Shown in pieces: positions 1-7,416 of a stretch of DNA of 64,000 bases. This DNA is from an uncultured Bacteroidales bacterium (lineage in GTDB: Bacteria > Bacteroidota > Bacteroidia > Bacteroidales > P3). A model generated the notes under the pieces. That model had not been told where the DNA came from, made no database searches, and saw nothing but the letters and a program-made list of their open reading frames with translations. Location: contig CALUMK010000012.1 of assembly GCA_944321735.1 (NCBI GenBank), positions 1-64,000 of the forward strand, written 5' to 3'. A program made the translations under genes and the position numbers. Numbering within the stretch: the first letter of the stretch is position 1; the number at the start of each line of letters is the position of its first letter.

Positions 1-77
1 CGCCTTCGGCTAGGCGAGAAGCATGCTGCATGACATAAGCGGACAATCTACCCAAAGTCTAATGACCGATTTGGGTT
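1..77 (+). mobile_element. Right end of a palindromic MITE-like repeat (copy 1, cut by window edge)
   Basis: These 77 bases match 25229-25305 at 74 of 77 positions by eye. At the second location they are the right-hand end of a complete element with terminal inverted repeats. The inverted repeat here is 57-77. The element overlaps the 3' end of the rhuM-like gene and supplies its last 21 codons and stop. The left end lies outside the window. No transposase is encoded, so any mobility would have to be supplied in trans. Confidence 0.7.
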
Positions 78-783
78 CAATTTCAGTTAGGTAATTCTTG
101 GCAATCTGTACATCTTCTTTTGTTACATAGTTACCTCTGAAATTTGTCATACCCACAAAAGGCTTTTCATTGTCCACTCTGCGATAGACCACTTCCGCTG
201 CAGTATTCTCATGTACGGCGTAGTGCAATTTATTCTGTACGGTAGCAAAGAAAGTCTTGGTCGTATTGCTTCGTGGGTCATAATCCACAGCGGTAGCGTA
301 GATGTCTGTGACTTGTTGATAAAAATTGCGTTCGCTGCTACGGGTGTCTCTGATGCGTTGTAACAGTTCGCGGAAATAGCGATTGCCACCCTGCTGGAGC
401 CGTTCATCGTCTAAGGCGAAGCCTTTCTGAATGTATTCGTGCAGTCGTTGCGTAGCCCATCTTCGGAATCTTGTAGCCACTTGAGATTGAATCCGGTAAC
501 CTAATGCGATAATCACATCCAAGTTGTAGTGGTCGATTTCTCTTTTTACTTGACGATTACCTTCCTGACGAACTAACAAGAATTTCTTGTGAGTTGCTTC
601 TATATCGAGTTCTCCATCTTGGTAGATGTTGTCAATATGTTGGCTTACATTTTGTTGTGTAGTGCAGTAAATTTCTGAGAGCTGGCTTTGTGTTAGCCAT
701 AAATCCTCATCCGAAAACCTTACGGAGACTCGTGTCACGTTATTGTCATCTTGGTATAAGATTATAGTATTGTCTTTTTGCAT
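10..783 (-). CDS. RhuM-family protein, 3'-truncated by a repeat element
   Basis: The 257-residue product resembles the virulence RhuM family (PF13310): an N-terminal winged-helix-like part with WLTQSQLSEIY, then LDVIIALGYRIQSQVATRFRRWA, and a C-terminal part ending in AKNYLTE. RhuM proteins are usually about 330 residues and occur in accessory regions; their biochemical role is not firmly established. Residues 1-236 look native. The last 21 residues are encoded inside the repeat at 1-77, so the family's C-terminus is missing and replaced by unrelated sequence. The start is the ATG at 783. The gene is probably a pseudogene or a shortened variant; the missing 3' part may lie beyond the window edge. 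Confidence 0.75.
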   Translation of the reverse strand: MQKDNTIILYQDDNNVTRVSVRFSDEDLWLTQSQLSEIYCTTQQNVSQHIDNIYQDGELDIEATHKKFLLVRQEGNRQVKREIDHYNLDVIIALGYRIQSQVATRFRRWATQRLHEYIQKGFALDDERLQQGGNRYFRELLQRIRDTRSSERNFYQQVTDIYATAVDYDPRSNTTKTFFATVQNKLHYAVHENTAAEVVYRRVDNEKPFVGMTNFRGNYVTKEDVQIAKNYLTEIEPKSVIRLWVDCPLMSCSMLLA

Positions 784-820
784 GTTTGTCTTGTTGAAAG
801 TCTATTGGTATTATGTTTTT

Positions 821-951
821 GCTCGACCGAGGAGAAGGAGCGAAAAATCCTCGTGAAAAAAGGGAGAAAGAAAAGCGGGAAGCTGGAGCGTCAAAAAAGC
901 AAGCATGTCTGAGCGCAGGCGAAGCCAAGCGAGTTCTTGCTTTTAGCGGAA
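821..951 (+). repeat. 131-bp direct repeat, copy A
   Basis: It matches 980-1110 with about 5 mismatches. Each copy contains an inner hairpin in which AAAAGCAAG near the middle pairs with CTTGCTTTT near the end. Confidence 0.85.
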
Positions 952-979
952 TTACCTGTTTGCCGTTGGATACCCGCCG

Positions 980-1110
980 GCTCGACCGAGGAGAAGGAGC
1001 GAAAAATCCTCACGAAAAAAGGGAAAGAGAAAAGCGGGAAGCTGGAGCGTTAAAAAAGCAAGCATGTCTGAGCGCAGGCGAAGCCAAGCGAGTTCTTGCT
1101 TTTAGCGGAA
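980..1110 (+). repeat. 131-bp direct repeat, copy B
   Basis: It starts 159 bases after copy A. Unlike copy A it is followed directly by an inverted complement of its own first 64 bases (1110-1163), so copy B forms the left arm and centre of a larger palindrome. Confidence 0.85.
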
Positions 1111-1163
1111 GCTTCCCGCTTTTCCCCTTTTTTCGTGGGATTTTGAGCCCTTCTCCGAGGGAG
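980..1163. repeat. Long imperfect palindrome next to the ispG 3' end
   Basis: Bases 980-1043 pair imperfectly with 1110-1163; the best match is AGCGGGAAGCT with AGCTTCCCGCT, continuing through the A-rich and T-rich stretches and the CCGAGGAGAAGG-type ends. The centre holds a second hairpin. As RNA it would fold into a branched stem and could act as the 3' end of the ispG transcript on the minus strand. Confidence 0.7.
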
Positions 1164-1224
1164 AGTGGGATTTTGAGCCCTTCTCCGAGGGAGAGTGGGA
1201 TTTAAAGCCCTTCTCCGAGGGAGA
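1135..1224 (+). repeat. Three 30-bp tandem units overlapping ispG end
   Basis: The units are 1135-1164, 1165-1194 and 1195-1224. The first two are identical. The third differs at two adjacent bases (TTTTGA becomes TTTAAA), which on the minus strand creates the TAA that ends ispG. Without that change the frame would continue into the neighbouring units. Confidence 0.85.
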
Positions 1225-2629
1225 GCAATGCCTCCAGTTCATCCAGCGCCTTGTCCTCCGGTATATGGCTCTTTACTAATTTCCCCTTCCGGTAGAGGTT
1301 CACCTGGCCGTTGCCGCATCCGATGTAACCGTAATCGGCATCCGCCATTTCTCCCGGGCCGTTCACGATGCAACCCATCACAGCCAATGTCAGGTTCGGG
1401 TAGTTTGGAAAACGCGCCTTGACCTGGGCCAAGACGCTTTGGATATCGTATTTGGTCCGGCCGCAGGACGGGCAGGCGATGAAACGGGTTTTGTGGGAAC
1501 GAAGCCCCGCCGCATGGAAAATATCGTCAATCAGTCGTTTCTTCTCTTCTTCGGAGAATAAGTCGCCCTCTAGGCGGAAACCCTCTTTCTGCCCCCGCAG
1601 CATCAGCCGTCCCCAGCGGACAGCCGTCAGAATCCGGGCAAACTCCTTGTTCTTGACTATGTTCGCTTCACGGTTCGTTTCTTCCTGCACAGTCCCGTCT
1701 TTGGCTTCCGCCAGCATTTTTCCTTGGGCAGCGTAGCGGATTACCAGCCCGTCCCTTTCCGTTTCCGGCATGGACTGCAAATATTCAGCCGCTTGGACAA
1801 TGCTTTGCGCTACAGGAACTTCGTTCTCGGGCGCTTCGGTCAGTGAGACCCGAATCGTATGCCCGATGCCATCGGTCAACAGGCTTCCGATGCCGATAGC
1901 CGAAATGACCCGTGCGTCTTCCCCGTCCCCGGCTTCGGTCACGCCGATATGCAAAGGATAGATTTTCCCGTTTTGCCGCATCCTGTCCCATAGCATCCTG
2001 GTGGCTTGATTCATCAGCTGTACCCGGCTCGATTTCATCGAAATCACCAATTGGTCGAAGCGGAGCTTCTCGAAAATGCCGATGAATTCCAAGGCGCTTT
2101 CCACCATCGCTCGGGGCGTGTTGCCGTACAGGCTAACCAAGCGTTCCGACAGCGAGCCTTGGTTCACGCCCACCCGGATAGCCGTCCCGTGCTGGCGGCA
2201 GACCTCCACCAACGGACTTAAGCGTTCGGCAATCCGTTCCCGTTCGGCGGCCTGTTCGGCTGGGCTGAACTCGGTCTTGCCCCGGTTGCGGTCGCAGTAA
2301 TTGCCCGGATTGATGCGGATCTTCTCCACTATCGAGGCGGCCATCAAAGCCGCTTCCGGCAAGAAATGAATATCGGCCACCAAAGGTCCTGTATAGCCTT
2401 TTTGGTGAAGCTGGTTCTTGATGTCCTCCAAGTTACGGGCTTCCTTCAGGCCGGGCGCCGTGATTCTCACCATCTGGCATCCGGCATCGAAAAGCCGCTG
2501 GCATTGCGCCACCGTGGCTGCTGTGTCCAAGGTGTCGGTATTGGTCATGGATTGGATGACCACCGGATGGCTGCCTCCAATGACTAAGTTGCCCACCCGG
2601 ACGGGATGGGTCGCTGCGGCGTAAATCAT
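1202..2629 (-). CDS. ispG: 4-hydroxy-3-methylbut-2-enyl diphosphate synthase (flavodoxin/ferredoxin)
   Basis: IspG catalyses the penultimate step of the MEP isoprenoid pathway, the reductive conversion of MEcPP to HMBPP. The N-terminal TIM barrel is clear (PVVIQSMTNTDT, LVADIHFLP, HIGVTEAGDGEDARVISAIG). The C-terminal [4Fe-4S] domain shows CPSCGRTKYD with Cys386 and Cys389 and MGCIVNGPGE with Cys420. At 475 residues it is longer than the 372-residue E. coli enzyme but, from memory, shorter than the insert-containing form usual in this phylum, so the inserted domain (about 290-380) looks reduced. Its ATG overlaps the yqeY stop as ATGA, which suggests translational coupling. The last codons lie in a 30-bp tandem repeat. 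Confidence 0.95.
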   Translation of the reverse strand: MIYAAATHPVRVGNLVIGGSHPVVIQSMTNTDTLDTAATVAQCQRLFDAGCQMVRITAPGLKEARNLEDIKNQLHQKGYTGPLVADIHFLPEAALMAASIVEKIRINPGNYCDRNRGKTEFSPAEQAAERERIAERLSPLVEVCRQHGTAIRVGVNQGSLSERLVSLYGNTPRAMVESALEFIGIFEKLRFDQLVISMKSSRVQLMNQATRMLWDRMRQNGKIYPLHIGVTEAGDGEDARVISAIGIGSLLTDGIGHTIRVSLTEAPENEVPVAQSIVQAAEYLQSMPETERDGLVIRYAAQGKMLAEAKDGTVQEETNREANIVKNKEFARILTAVRWGRLMLRGQKEGFRLEGDLFSEEEKKRLIDDIFHAAGLRSHKTRFIACPSCGRTKYDIQSVLAQVKARFPNYPNLTLAVMGCIVNGPGEMADADYGYIGCGNGQVNLYRKGKLVKSHIPEDKALDELEALLSLGEGL

Positions 2630-3075
2630 GCTAAGAGTCTCTTGACAACTTCGGAAATGGCTTTGCCGTCGGCTTTCCCGGCCAAGGCCTTGGAGGCGGT
2701 GCCCATCACCTTGCCCATGTCCTTCATGCCCTGGGCGCCGGTCTGTTCGATGATTTTCTTCACTTCGGCTTCGATTTCTTCCGCGCTCAATTGCTTGGGC
2801 AGGTAGGCTTCAATGAAACCGGCTTCCGCCAATTCGTTCTCGGCCAGGTCGGCCCGGTTCTGGGACTGGAAGATTTCGGCCGATTCCTTGCGTTGTTTCA
2901 CCATCTTTTGCAGAATCTTGATGGCGGTTTCCTCGCTCAGTTCCCCGTTGGAGTTCTTGGCGGTCTTGGCTTCCAGGAATTCTTTCTTGATGCCCCGCAA
3001 GGCAGCCAGACGGACGCTTTCATGCGCCAGCATCGCGGCCTTGATGTCGTTGTTTACTTGTTCGAATAAGTCCAT
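2626..3075 (-). CDS. yqeY: GatB/YqeY domain-containing protein
   Basis: This 149-residue protein belongs to the YqeY family, related to the tail domain of the GatB amidotransferase subunit that binds misacylated tRNA. Free-standing YqeY has no proven reaction. Family signs are FEQVNNDIKAAMLAHE at the start, the VKQRKESAEIFQ helix, YLPKQLSAEEIE and a C-terminal KALAGKADGKAISEVV. I chose the ATG at 3075 because the family starts near MxLFE; an in-frame ATG at 3102 would add nine residues. It is the first gene of a two-gene operon with ispG. Confidence 0.9.
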   Translation of the reverse strand: MDLFEQVNNDIKAAMLAHESVRLAALRGIKKEFLEAKTAKNSNGELSEETAIKILQKMVKQRKESAEIFQSQNRADLAENELAEAGFIEAYLPKQLSAEEIEAEVKKIIEQTGAQGMKDMGKVMGTASKALAGKADGKAISEVVKRLLA

Positions 3076-3241
3076 GATTCTAAGGTTTTTCATATTCGGC
3101 ATATCCCTTCGTCCGCATCGAGGGAATCATCCTTGGCCTGCCTTGGGCAGGATACGCCTGCTGGCGTCGGTGCTTTGCCCATCGATGCCCGTTTGTTCCA
3201 AAGAACAACGGTGATATGCACAAACTACAAAGTTAGTTCAA

Positions 3242-3275
3242 TTTGCCTGATTGTTGTATCTTTTGCCTAAATTTG
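3242..3275 (+). promoter_or_regulatory. Bacteroidota-type promoter for the 3313 gene
   Basis: TTTG at 3242-3245 and TAAATTTG at 3268-3275 are separated by 22 bases, an excellent match to the -33/-7 consensus. The predicted transcript start, near 3281, lies about 30 bases before the ATG at 3313. Confidence 0.7.
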
Positions 3276-3312
3276 TACACGATTCGCATCGTGATGAAGG
3301 TCTTAAAATGGA

Positions 3313-4023
3313 ATGAGTATGTATTTGGGGTTGATTACAGCATTGGTTCTTTGGGCTTCCGCTTTTTTGCTTCGGTCTTTTCCTGATTGGCTTTACTTGG
3401 AGAAATCCATGGAAGAGCTTCGTCGTATCGATAAGGAGAAATCCGCTTCCATAACATTCCGGGTCTTGTTTTTTACCGGTTTGGCGAACGGCATTGGCTA
3501 TACTTGGCTGCGTCTTGGCGGTTACCCTGTGGCGGGTGGCGTTTTCTATATAGTCTCTTTGGGAGTGGGCTTGGTGATTCTTGTGGCCGGGTTGATGCGG
3601 CAAGACCGGAATTCTTCGCATTACGGCTATAAAGCAGGACTGATTGTCATTGTAGGGTTTACCATGCTGCTTCCCTATTTCTTTTATGAAGCCGTCAAGC
3701 CTTCTCCGGTGTTGCAAAAGGACGGGAGTCTTTTGCTGGGGAGTGCGCAGGAAACGCGCTTGCCGTTGGTTCTGCTGGACAAGGTGGAATATTGGGATTC
3801 CTTGCCGGAAATCAAGCGCAGGCTGGGCGGAAGCTCTTTGTTATGGGCCAACAAGGGATTGTTTGAAGTGGCCGGGTTCGGGCGTTGTTATCTGTATCTC
3901 GATACCCGGAATGCTGGATGCTGCTACTTGCATTTCCGGAATGGTGTAACGGTTTTCTGCAATTATCCGGATAGCAGCCGGACGCGGTCTTTGCACAAGG
4001 CGTTTCAGGCCTGCCTGGAGTGA
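3313..4023 (+). CDS. Hypothetical four-helix membrane protein with C-terminal soluble domain
   Basis: I do not recognise this 236-residue protein. Hydrophobic segments lie at about 3-24, 50-68, 73-95 and 107-126, with a charged loop after the first (MEELRRIDKEKSAS). The remaining 110 residues are soluble-looking and rich in beta-type sequence (LLWANKGLFEVAGFGRC, CYLHFRNGVTVFCNY). That pattern is reminiscent of bacterial PH-like domains attached to membrane helices, but the resemblance is weak. It has its own promoter and is convergent with the lipoprotein gene at 4265, with a strong hairpin between them. ATG at 3319 is an alternative start. Confidence 0.7.
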   Translation: MSMYLGLITALVLWASAFLLRSFPDWLYLEKSMEELRRIDKEKSASITFRVLFFTGLANGIGYTWLRLGGYPVAGGVFYIVSLGVGLVILVAGLMRQDRNSSHYGYKAGLIVIVGFTMLLPYFFYEAVKPSPVLQKDGSLLLGSAQETRLPLVLLDKVEYWDSLPEIKRRLGGSSLLWANKGLFEVAGFGRCYLYLDTRNAGCCYLHFRNGVTVFCNYPDSSRTRSLHKAFQACLE

Positions 4024-4200
4024 TGTCCGGCCTTTCAGTGGAGTCCCGACTGGCTTGACGGTAAGAGCGAGCTGTAAGTGGGATGTCGTGTCAAAATAAT
4101 AGGCGACTGTTCAAAAGAACAGGCTCGGACAGATTACGTAAACTACAGAGAAACAATGCAGTTGTTGTGATTTTTTAAGGGTTTTTCCTGTTGGTTTGAG

Positions 4201-4241
4201 CCGAATCCTATAAATCATCGCAATTTATTTATAGGATTCGG
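4201..4241. terminator. Hairpin between convergent genes
   Basis: A perfect 14-bp stem (4201-4214 with 4228-4241, CCGAATCCTATAAA and its complement) encloses a 13-base loop. It sits between the converging genes ending at 4023 and 4265. There is no strong T-run, so it may act as a 3'-end stabiliser instead of an intrinsic terminator. Confidence 0.55.
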
Positions 4242-4264
4242 CCGGAGTGGGTGTGATTGGCATG

Positions 4265-5368
4265 TTACCTTTTGTACTGCTTTTGGGCGGCGGCTTTTTT
4301 CCAAAGAGCTGTTCCTGTAATTAATCCGGCAAACAAGGCTATGCTCAGGGCGAAGGCCCAGAGGTTGGTTTTACGAGAAACCGCCTGCATTTGGATGTCG
4401 GAGGCTAAGAGTCGGAAACCATCGGCTTTCCAGACAGGATTGCCTTCTTCAAGGCGCAAAGCGTTGGTCGATACCAATTTTCCGGGCAAGTCGGTCCGAT
4501 AGACAAAGGTATACGAGAAATAAGACAGAATCCGGGTTTTGTTTCCCTGCAAAGAGTCGGCTTTGGCCTGATGCTGTTGATAAAGAGGGTAAAGCAGCGG
4601 TTTCCCTAAGCTTTCGTCCCATTGCTGGCAATAGTCCGGCAGTTCGTCGAAGAGGCCCAGTTCGCTCGGGTCGGTTTGCTGGTACATCCGTTTTTTGTGC
4701 GTCTGCATGGTTTCCCGGAGTTCGGCATCGGCCAAGCTGTACAGAATGTCGTAGTTGGTCTCGAAAAGGGAACGGTTGTACCATTGCACGAATTTGTTGT
4801 TGATTGATTCTAGGTATTCATAGGATTCCTTCCCGTTCCAGCCTTGCGGCAGAGGCGAATTCCCGAAAAAGACGGCTTGTTCTTCCGGGCTGAGATAAGA
4901 GGAAAGAGGCACGGGCAGGTTCTCGAAAGCCTTTATCGTGGCTGTGTATTCATAATAGGTGAAGAACCAGCGGAAATGTTTTTGCATGTTTTCTTCCGGT
5001 TGCAACAAGGGATTTTCCATTTGGGTGGAATCGACTAAAATTCGGTTCGATGGCCAAAAAGAGGCATTGTAATCGGTGCGGTAACGGATCATCATATGGG
5101 TCGGTTCGCCATAAAAGTCAATCATGAAGCCTTGGGGCGGATATTCCGCACAGAAAGTATCAGCCCGGCCTTGCCCGCAGAAAATGGGCCGAGGCAAGGC
5201 TTTGTCCGGGTCTCCGGATGTTTTGAAGAAAGCGCTGTCGGTATAGATGTCCCGGTGCAGGGAAAGGTCCGGGTTCACCTGGGTGTGGATATAGAACGGC
5301 GTTTCGCAGGAAGCCAGCAGCACTCCGAGGCTGCCTAACAGGAAGGTGTGTTTTAAGAGTGTTTTCAT
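4265..5368 (-). CDS. Hypothetical lipoprotein with an additional C-terminal membrane helix
   Basis: This 367-residue protein is not one I recognise. It begins with a lipoprotein signal (lipobox LLASC, Cys21). The body has no family motif I can name; it contains many aromatic residues and several charged helices (ADAELRETMQTHKKRMYQQ). Near the C-terminus is a clear membrane helix at about 337-356 (FALSIALFAGLITGTALW) followed by a basic tail. A lipid anchor at one end and a helix at the other is unusual for a secreted lipoprotein and suggests the inner membrane. It lies 137 bases downstream of the probable anti-sigma gene and is probably in the same operon, so a role in signal sensing is an inference from position. 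Confidence 0.75.
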   Translation of the reverse strand: MKTLLKHTFLLGSLGVLLASCETPFYIHTQVNPDLSLHRDIYTDSAFFKTSGDPDKALPRPIFCGQGRADTFCAEYPPQGFMIDFYGEPTHMMIRYRTDYNASFWPSNRILVDSTQMENPLLQPEENMQKHFRWFFTYYEYTATIKAFENLPVPLSSYLSPEEQAVFFGNSPLPQGWNGKESYEYLESINNKFVQWYNRSLFETNYDILYSLADAELRETMQTHKKRMYQQTDPSELGLFDELPDYCQQWDESLGKPLLYPLYQQHQAKADSLQGNKTRILSYFSYTFVYRTDLPGKLVSTNALRLEEGNPVWKADGFRLLASDIQMQAVSRKTNLWAFALSIALFAGLITGTALWKKAAAQKQYKR

Positions 5369-5505
5369 CGTGTTCTGTTTTTAAGTGTTTGATTTGTTTG
5401 TTTTTGTTTTATGTGTGCCGGGGTTTCAGGGGGCGGTTCAAGTTCTTATTTTTTTTAGCCAGGAAGTCCGGCACCGGAGGTTCTTTAATGTTCGGAAGGG
5501 GGAAT

Positions 5506-6000
5506 TCAAGGTTGCAGTTCGATGGGCTGGCGGGTCTCTTCCCGATAAGCTTGCCGTTTTTTCTGAAAGTATTCTTGCCGTTTTTCCGAGGATAGGTAGG
5601 CTTGGTAAAGGGTGGGACTCCACTCTTTGTCTGCCATGCGGGCAGGGGTGGGGTGGCGGGTCGGTGTCTCTTCTCTCGATTGGACAATATTCGTGTTTGG
5701 CAAGGGCGCGGTTCCCGGGATGGACGGTTTGAACGACCAGATAAAGGCGATAGCCAGGACAGCTGCGGCCGGAATGGCTATTTTCAGGCTTTCCATGCTT
5801 ATGATGAGGTGGTTTTGGCGATGCCGGTTTTCGGGCAAGGCATTCCGTTTGGCGTTTGCCGTTTCCAGGGCTTCGATTTTAGCCATGACTGCTTTTTCGA
5901 ATCCGGAATGGTCATGCATGGGGGTATCTTGCGTAGAGGTAATGGATTGGGTGTCTTGCTGGTATCGGCGGAGAAATTCCTCCAAGGATTTATCTTTCAT
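5506..6000 (-). CDS. Probable anti-sigma factor, single membrane helix
   Basis: The 164-residue protein has a charged cytoplasmic-type N-terminus (MKDKSLEEFLRRYQQ), one hydrophobic helix at about 73-90 (IAIPAAAVLAIAFIWSF) and a Pro-, Gln- and Arg-rich outer part. That layout, directly after an ECF sigma gene, is typical of membrane anti-sigma factors, which hold the sigma factor until an envelope signal releases it. I see no classical zinc anti-sigma motif (HxxxCxxC), so the call rests on context and topology. The ATG at 6000 is preferred; a GTG at 6039 in the same frame is possible. Confidence 0.6.
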   Translation of the reverse strand: MKDKSLEEFLRRYQQDTQSITSTQDTPMHDHSGFEKAVMAKIEALETANAKRNALPENRHRQNHLIISMESLKIAIPAAAVLAIAFIWSFKPSIPGTAPLPNTNIVQSREETPTRHPTPARMADKEWSPTLYQAYLSSEKRQEYFQKKRQAYREETRQPIELQP

Positions 6001-6101
6001 TGCTTGTTGGTTTTGCTGGTAGGTCCCGGGCAGAGGCACAGGGCAGCTTCCAGGTGCTTTTCTACGTTTATTTAAGGTGGCGATGCCGGTATGTTTGGCT
6101 T

Positions 6102-6728
6102 TCAGAGCGGTTTCCCATACAGTTTTTCAAATTCTTGTCGGAGCTTCTGCTTGGCCCAATGCAGGTTGCTTTTTATCTGCGTAGGGCTGAGTCCGGTGGC
6201 GATAGAGGTCTCTTCGGTGGAGAGTCCTTCTATTTCTTTGAGTACGAAAACACTCTTTTGCTTGGGACTCAGTTTGCGGGTTATGGTTTCAAAGACCTGT
6301 TGCAGTTCTTGTGCCATGTATTGGTCTTCTCCCGATTCCGTGCGGTTCCAGGATGAGGGAAAACGTTTTTCCTGGATAAGAGGCGTGGTTTGGGACATGT
6401 TCTTGTTGGAGGAAGAAAAGATGGAGAGCCATTGCATTTTCTTCTTGCGGCGGAGGCGGTCGATGCAAAGGTTGCAGCATATCCGGTAAATCCAGGTGGA
6501 CAGGCGGAAGCGGCTGTCGTAGCGGTCGGCTTCGAACCAAAGCTTGACAAAGACATCCTGTGCCACGTCTTCCGCCTCCTCGTGATTTCCTAATATGCGG
6601 AAAGCCGTCCGTATCATCCGCTGCCGGTATTCGGCTACTAATTTGGCAAATGCTTGCTGCTCGTGGCGGCTTACAGCCTCCATCAAAGTTTTGTCCGGAT
6701 GATTGCAGCTTTCGTGGTTCGTTTCCAT
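6102..6728 (-). CDS. ECF-type RNA polymerase sigma factor
   Basis: The 208-residue product is a two-domain sigma-70 family ECF factor. Region 2 is visible as AFAKLVAEYRQRMIRTAFRI followed by EEAEDVAQDVFVKLW and FRLSTWIYRICCNLCIDRLR. Region 4 is visible as LSPKQKSVFVLKEIEGLS followed by EEIA-like EETSIATGLSPTQIKSNLHW and AKQKLRQEF. It would direct RNA polymerase to a specific regulon. The ATG at 6728 is chosen over the 6815 start because the preceding 29 residues are not family sequence. It heads a minus-strand cluster with an anti-sigma candidate and a lipoprotein. Confidence 0.92.
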   Translation of the reverse strand: METNHESCNHPDKTLMEAVSRHEQQAFAKLVAEYRQRMIRTAFRILGNHEEAEDVAQDVFVKLWFEADRYDSRFRLSTWIYRICCNLCIDRLRRKKKMQWLSIFSSSNKNMSQTTPLIQEKRFPSSWNRTESGEDQYMAQELQQVFETITRKLSPKQKSVFVLKEIEGLSTEETSIATGLSPTQIKSNLHWAKQKLRQEFEKLYGKPL

Positions 6729-6812
6729 CGTTATCGGTATAGGTATTCCTTCAAATTCGGTATTCCTCTTTTTGACCCGGAGGCGTTTTACTGATGATAC
6801 GAAAGAGAATGA

Positions 6813-6820
6813 CAAAAGTA
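6813..6820 (-). promoter_or_regulatory. -7 element upstream of the sigma operon
   Basis: On the minus strand the bases read TACTTTTG, a match to TAnnTTTG, about 85 bases before the sigma factor ATG at 6728. No good TTTG -33 element is seen at the expected spacing. Confidence 0.4.
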
Positions 6821-6853
6821 AAAAAACAAGGTTGTTGGCATTACCGAACCTTT

Positions 6854-7023
6854 CGCTATCTTTGATTGCTTCGCATCGAAGATAGCTTGGTCTCGGCAGA
6901 GCAAAAGCAAGGTTAGCTGCGCCGAAGCTCCTGCGCCTTGGCCATGCTCAAGGAGGAAAGTGCCTTGGCATGGCTCTCGGCTCAACCGGGGCTTTTGCCT
7001 CTGCACTCGACTTTCGCTATCTT
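6854..7023. repeat. Palindromic intergenic repeat upstream of hydE
   Basis: A short hairpin (GCTATCTT...AAGATAGC, 6855-6886) is nested beside a larger imperfect inverted repeat from 6879 to 7023. In the larger one AAGATAGC...CAGAGCAAAAGC on the left pairs with GCTTTTGCCTCTG...GCTATCTT on the right. The sigma-hydE gap of 688 bases (6729-7416) otherwise holds only promoter-like signals and no credible gene. Confidence 0.6.
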
Positions 7024-7125
7024 TGACCGTCGTCAGCACCTCGACTTTCGTTTTCTTTCCTCTAAGAAAAGTCAAGACCACGCATAAAGATAGGGGTGGT
7101 CTTGATTCTTTCTTATTCCACCGGC

Positions 7126-7154
7126 ATATAAATCGTGATTTATATCTAAATTTG
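7126..7154 (+). promoter_or_regulatory. Palindromic operator candidate next to a -7 element
   Basis: A 20-bp palindrome (7126-7145, core TAAATCGTGATTTA) sits one base before TAAATTTG (7147-7154), a good -7 element. It occupies the position where a regulator could contact or block the -7 and -33 region. The next gene in this direction is hydE, 263 bases downstream, so a long leader would be implied. Confidence 0.45.
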
Positions 7155-7416
7155 TATTGAGTAAAAATACGCAGTCCACAGAGTAAAATGTAAGGTTATG
7201 CATGAAGGGGCAGAGTATTAGACGCTTATTAACGAGACGAAGGGGAATTTTGAGGAAGAATGTTTAAGGAAGAATGATTGCCGCTCAATGGGTTTGGGAA
7301 AATTGTAAAGGTGTGAAAACTGCTGCGTACCTCGGGAATCTCAGGCTTAGGGAACGGGATTGGGGGGATGCAAAGGTTTCATAAGGGGACAAAGGCTTTG
7401 TTAATGATAAAATACG

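Larger units (their letters stand above)
784..1201. repeat. Gene-free repeat cluster between rhuM and ispG
   Basis: This 418-base gap holds no convincing gene. It contains two 131-bp direct repeats, a long inverted repeat and three 30-bp tandem units, each listed separately. A 130-codon open frame on the plus strand is made almost entirely of these repeats and is not likely to be a gene. Confidence 0.75.

Noticed and set aside
813..1205. 130-codon frame in the repeat cluster
   Set aside because: It consists of the two 131-bp repeats and the tandem units, so its internal repetition is DNA-level.
1135..1224. Possible CRISPR array
   Set aside because: The three units are directly adjacent with no spacers.
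3105..3205. Structured leader upstream of yqeY-ispG as a riboswitch
   Set aside because: Small stems such as CCTGCC/GGCAGG exist but no known riboswitch core could be matched.
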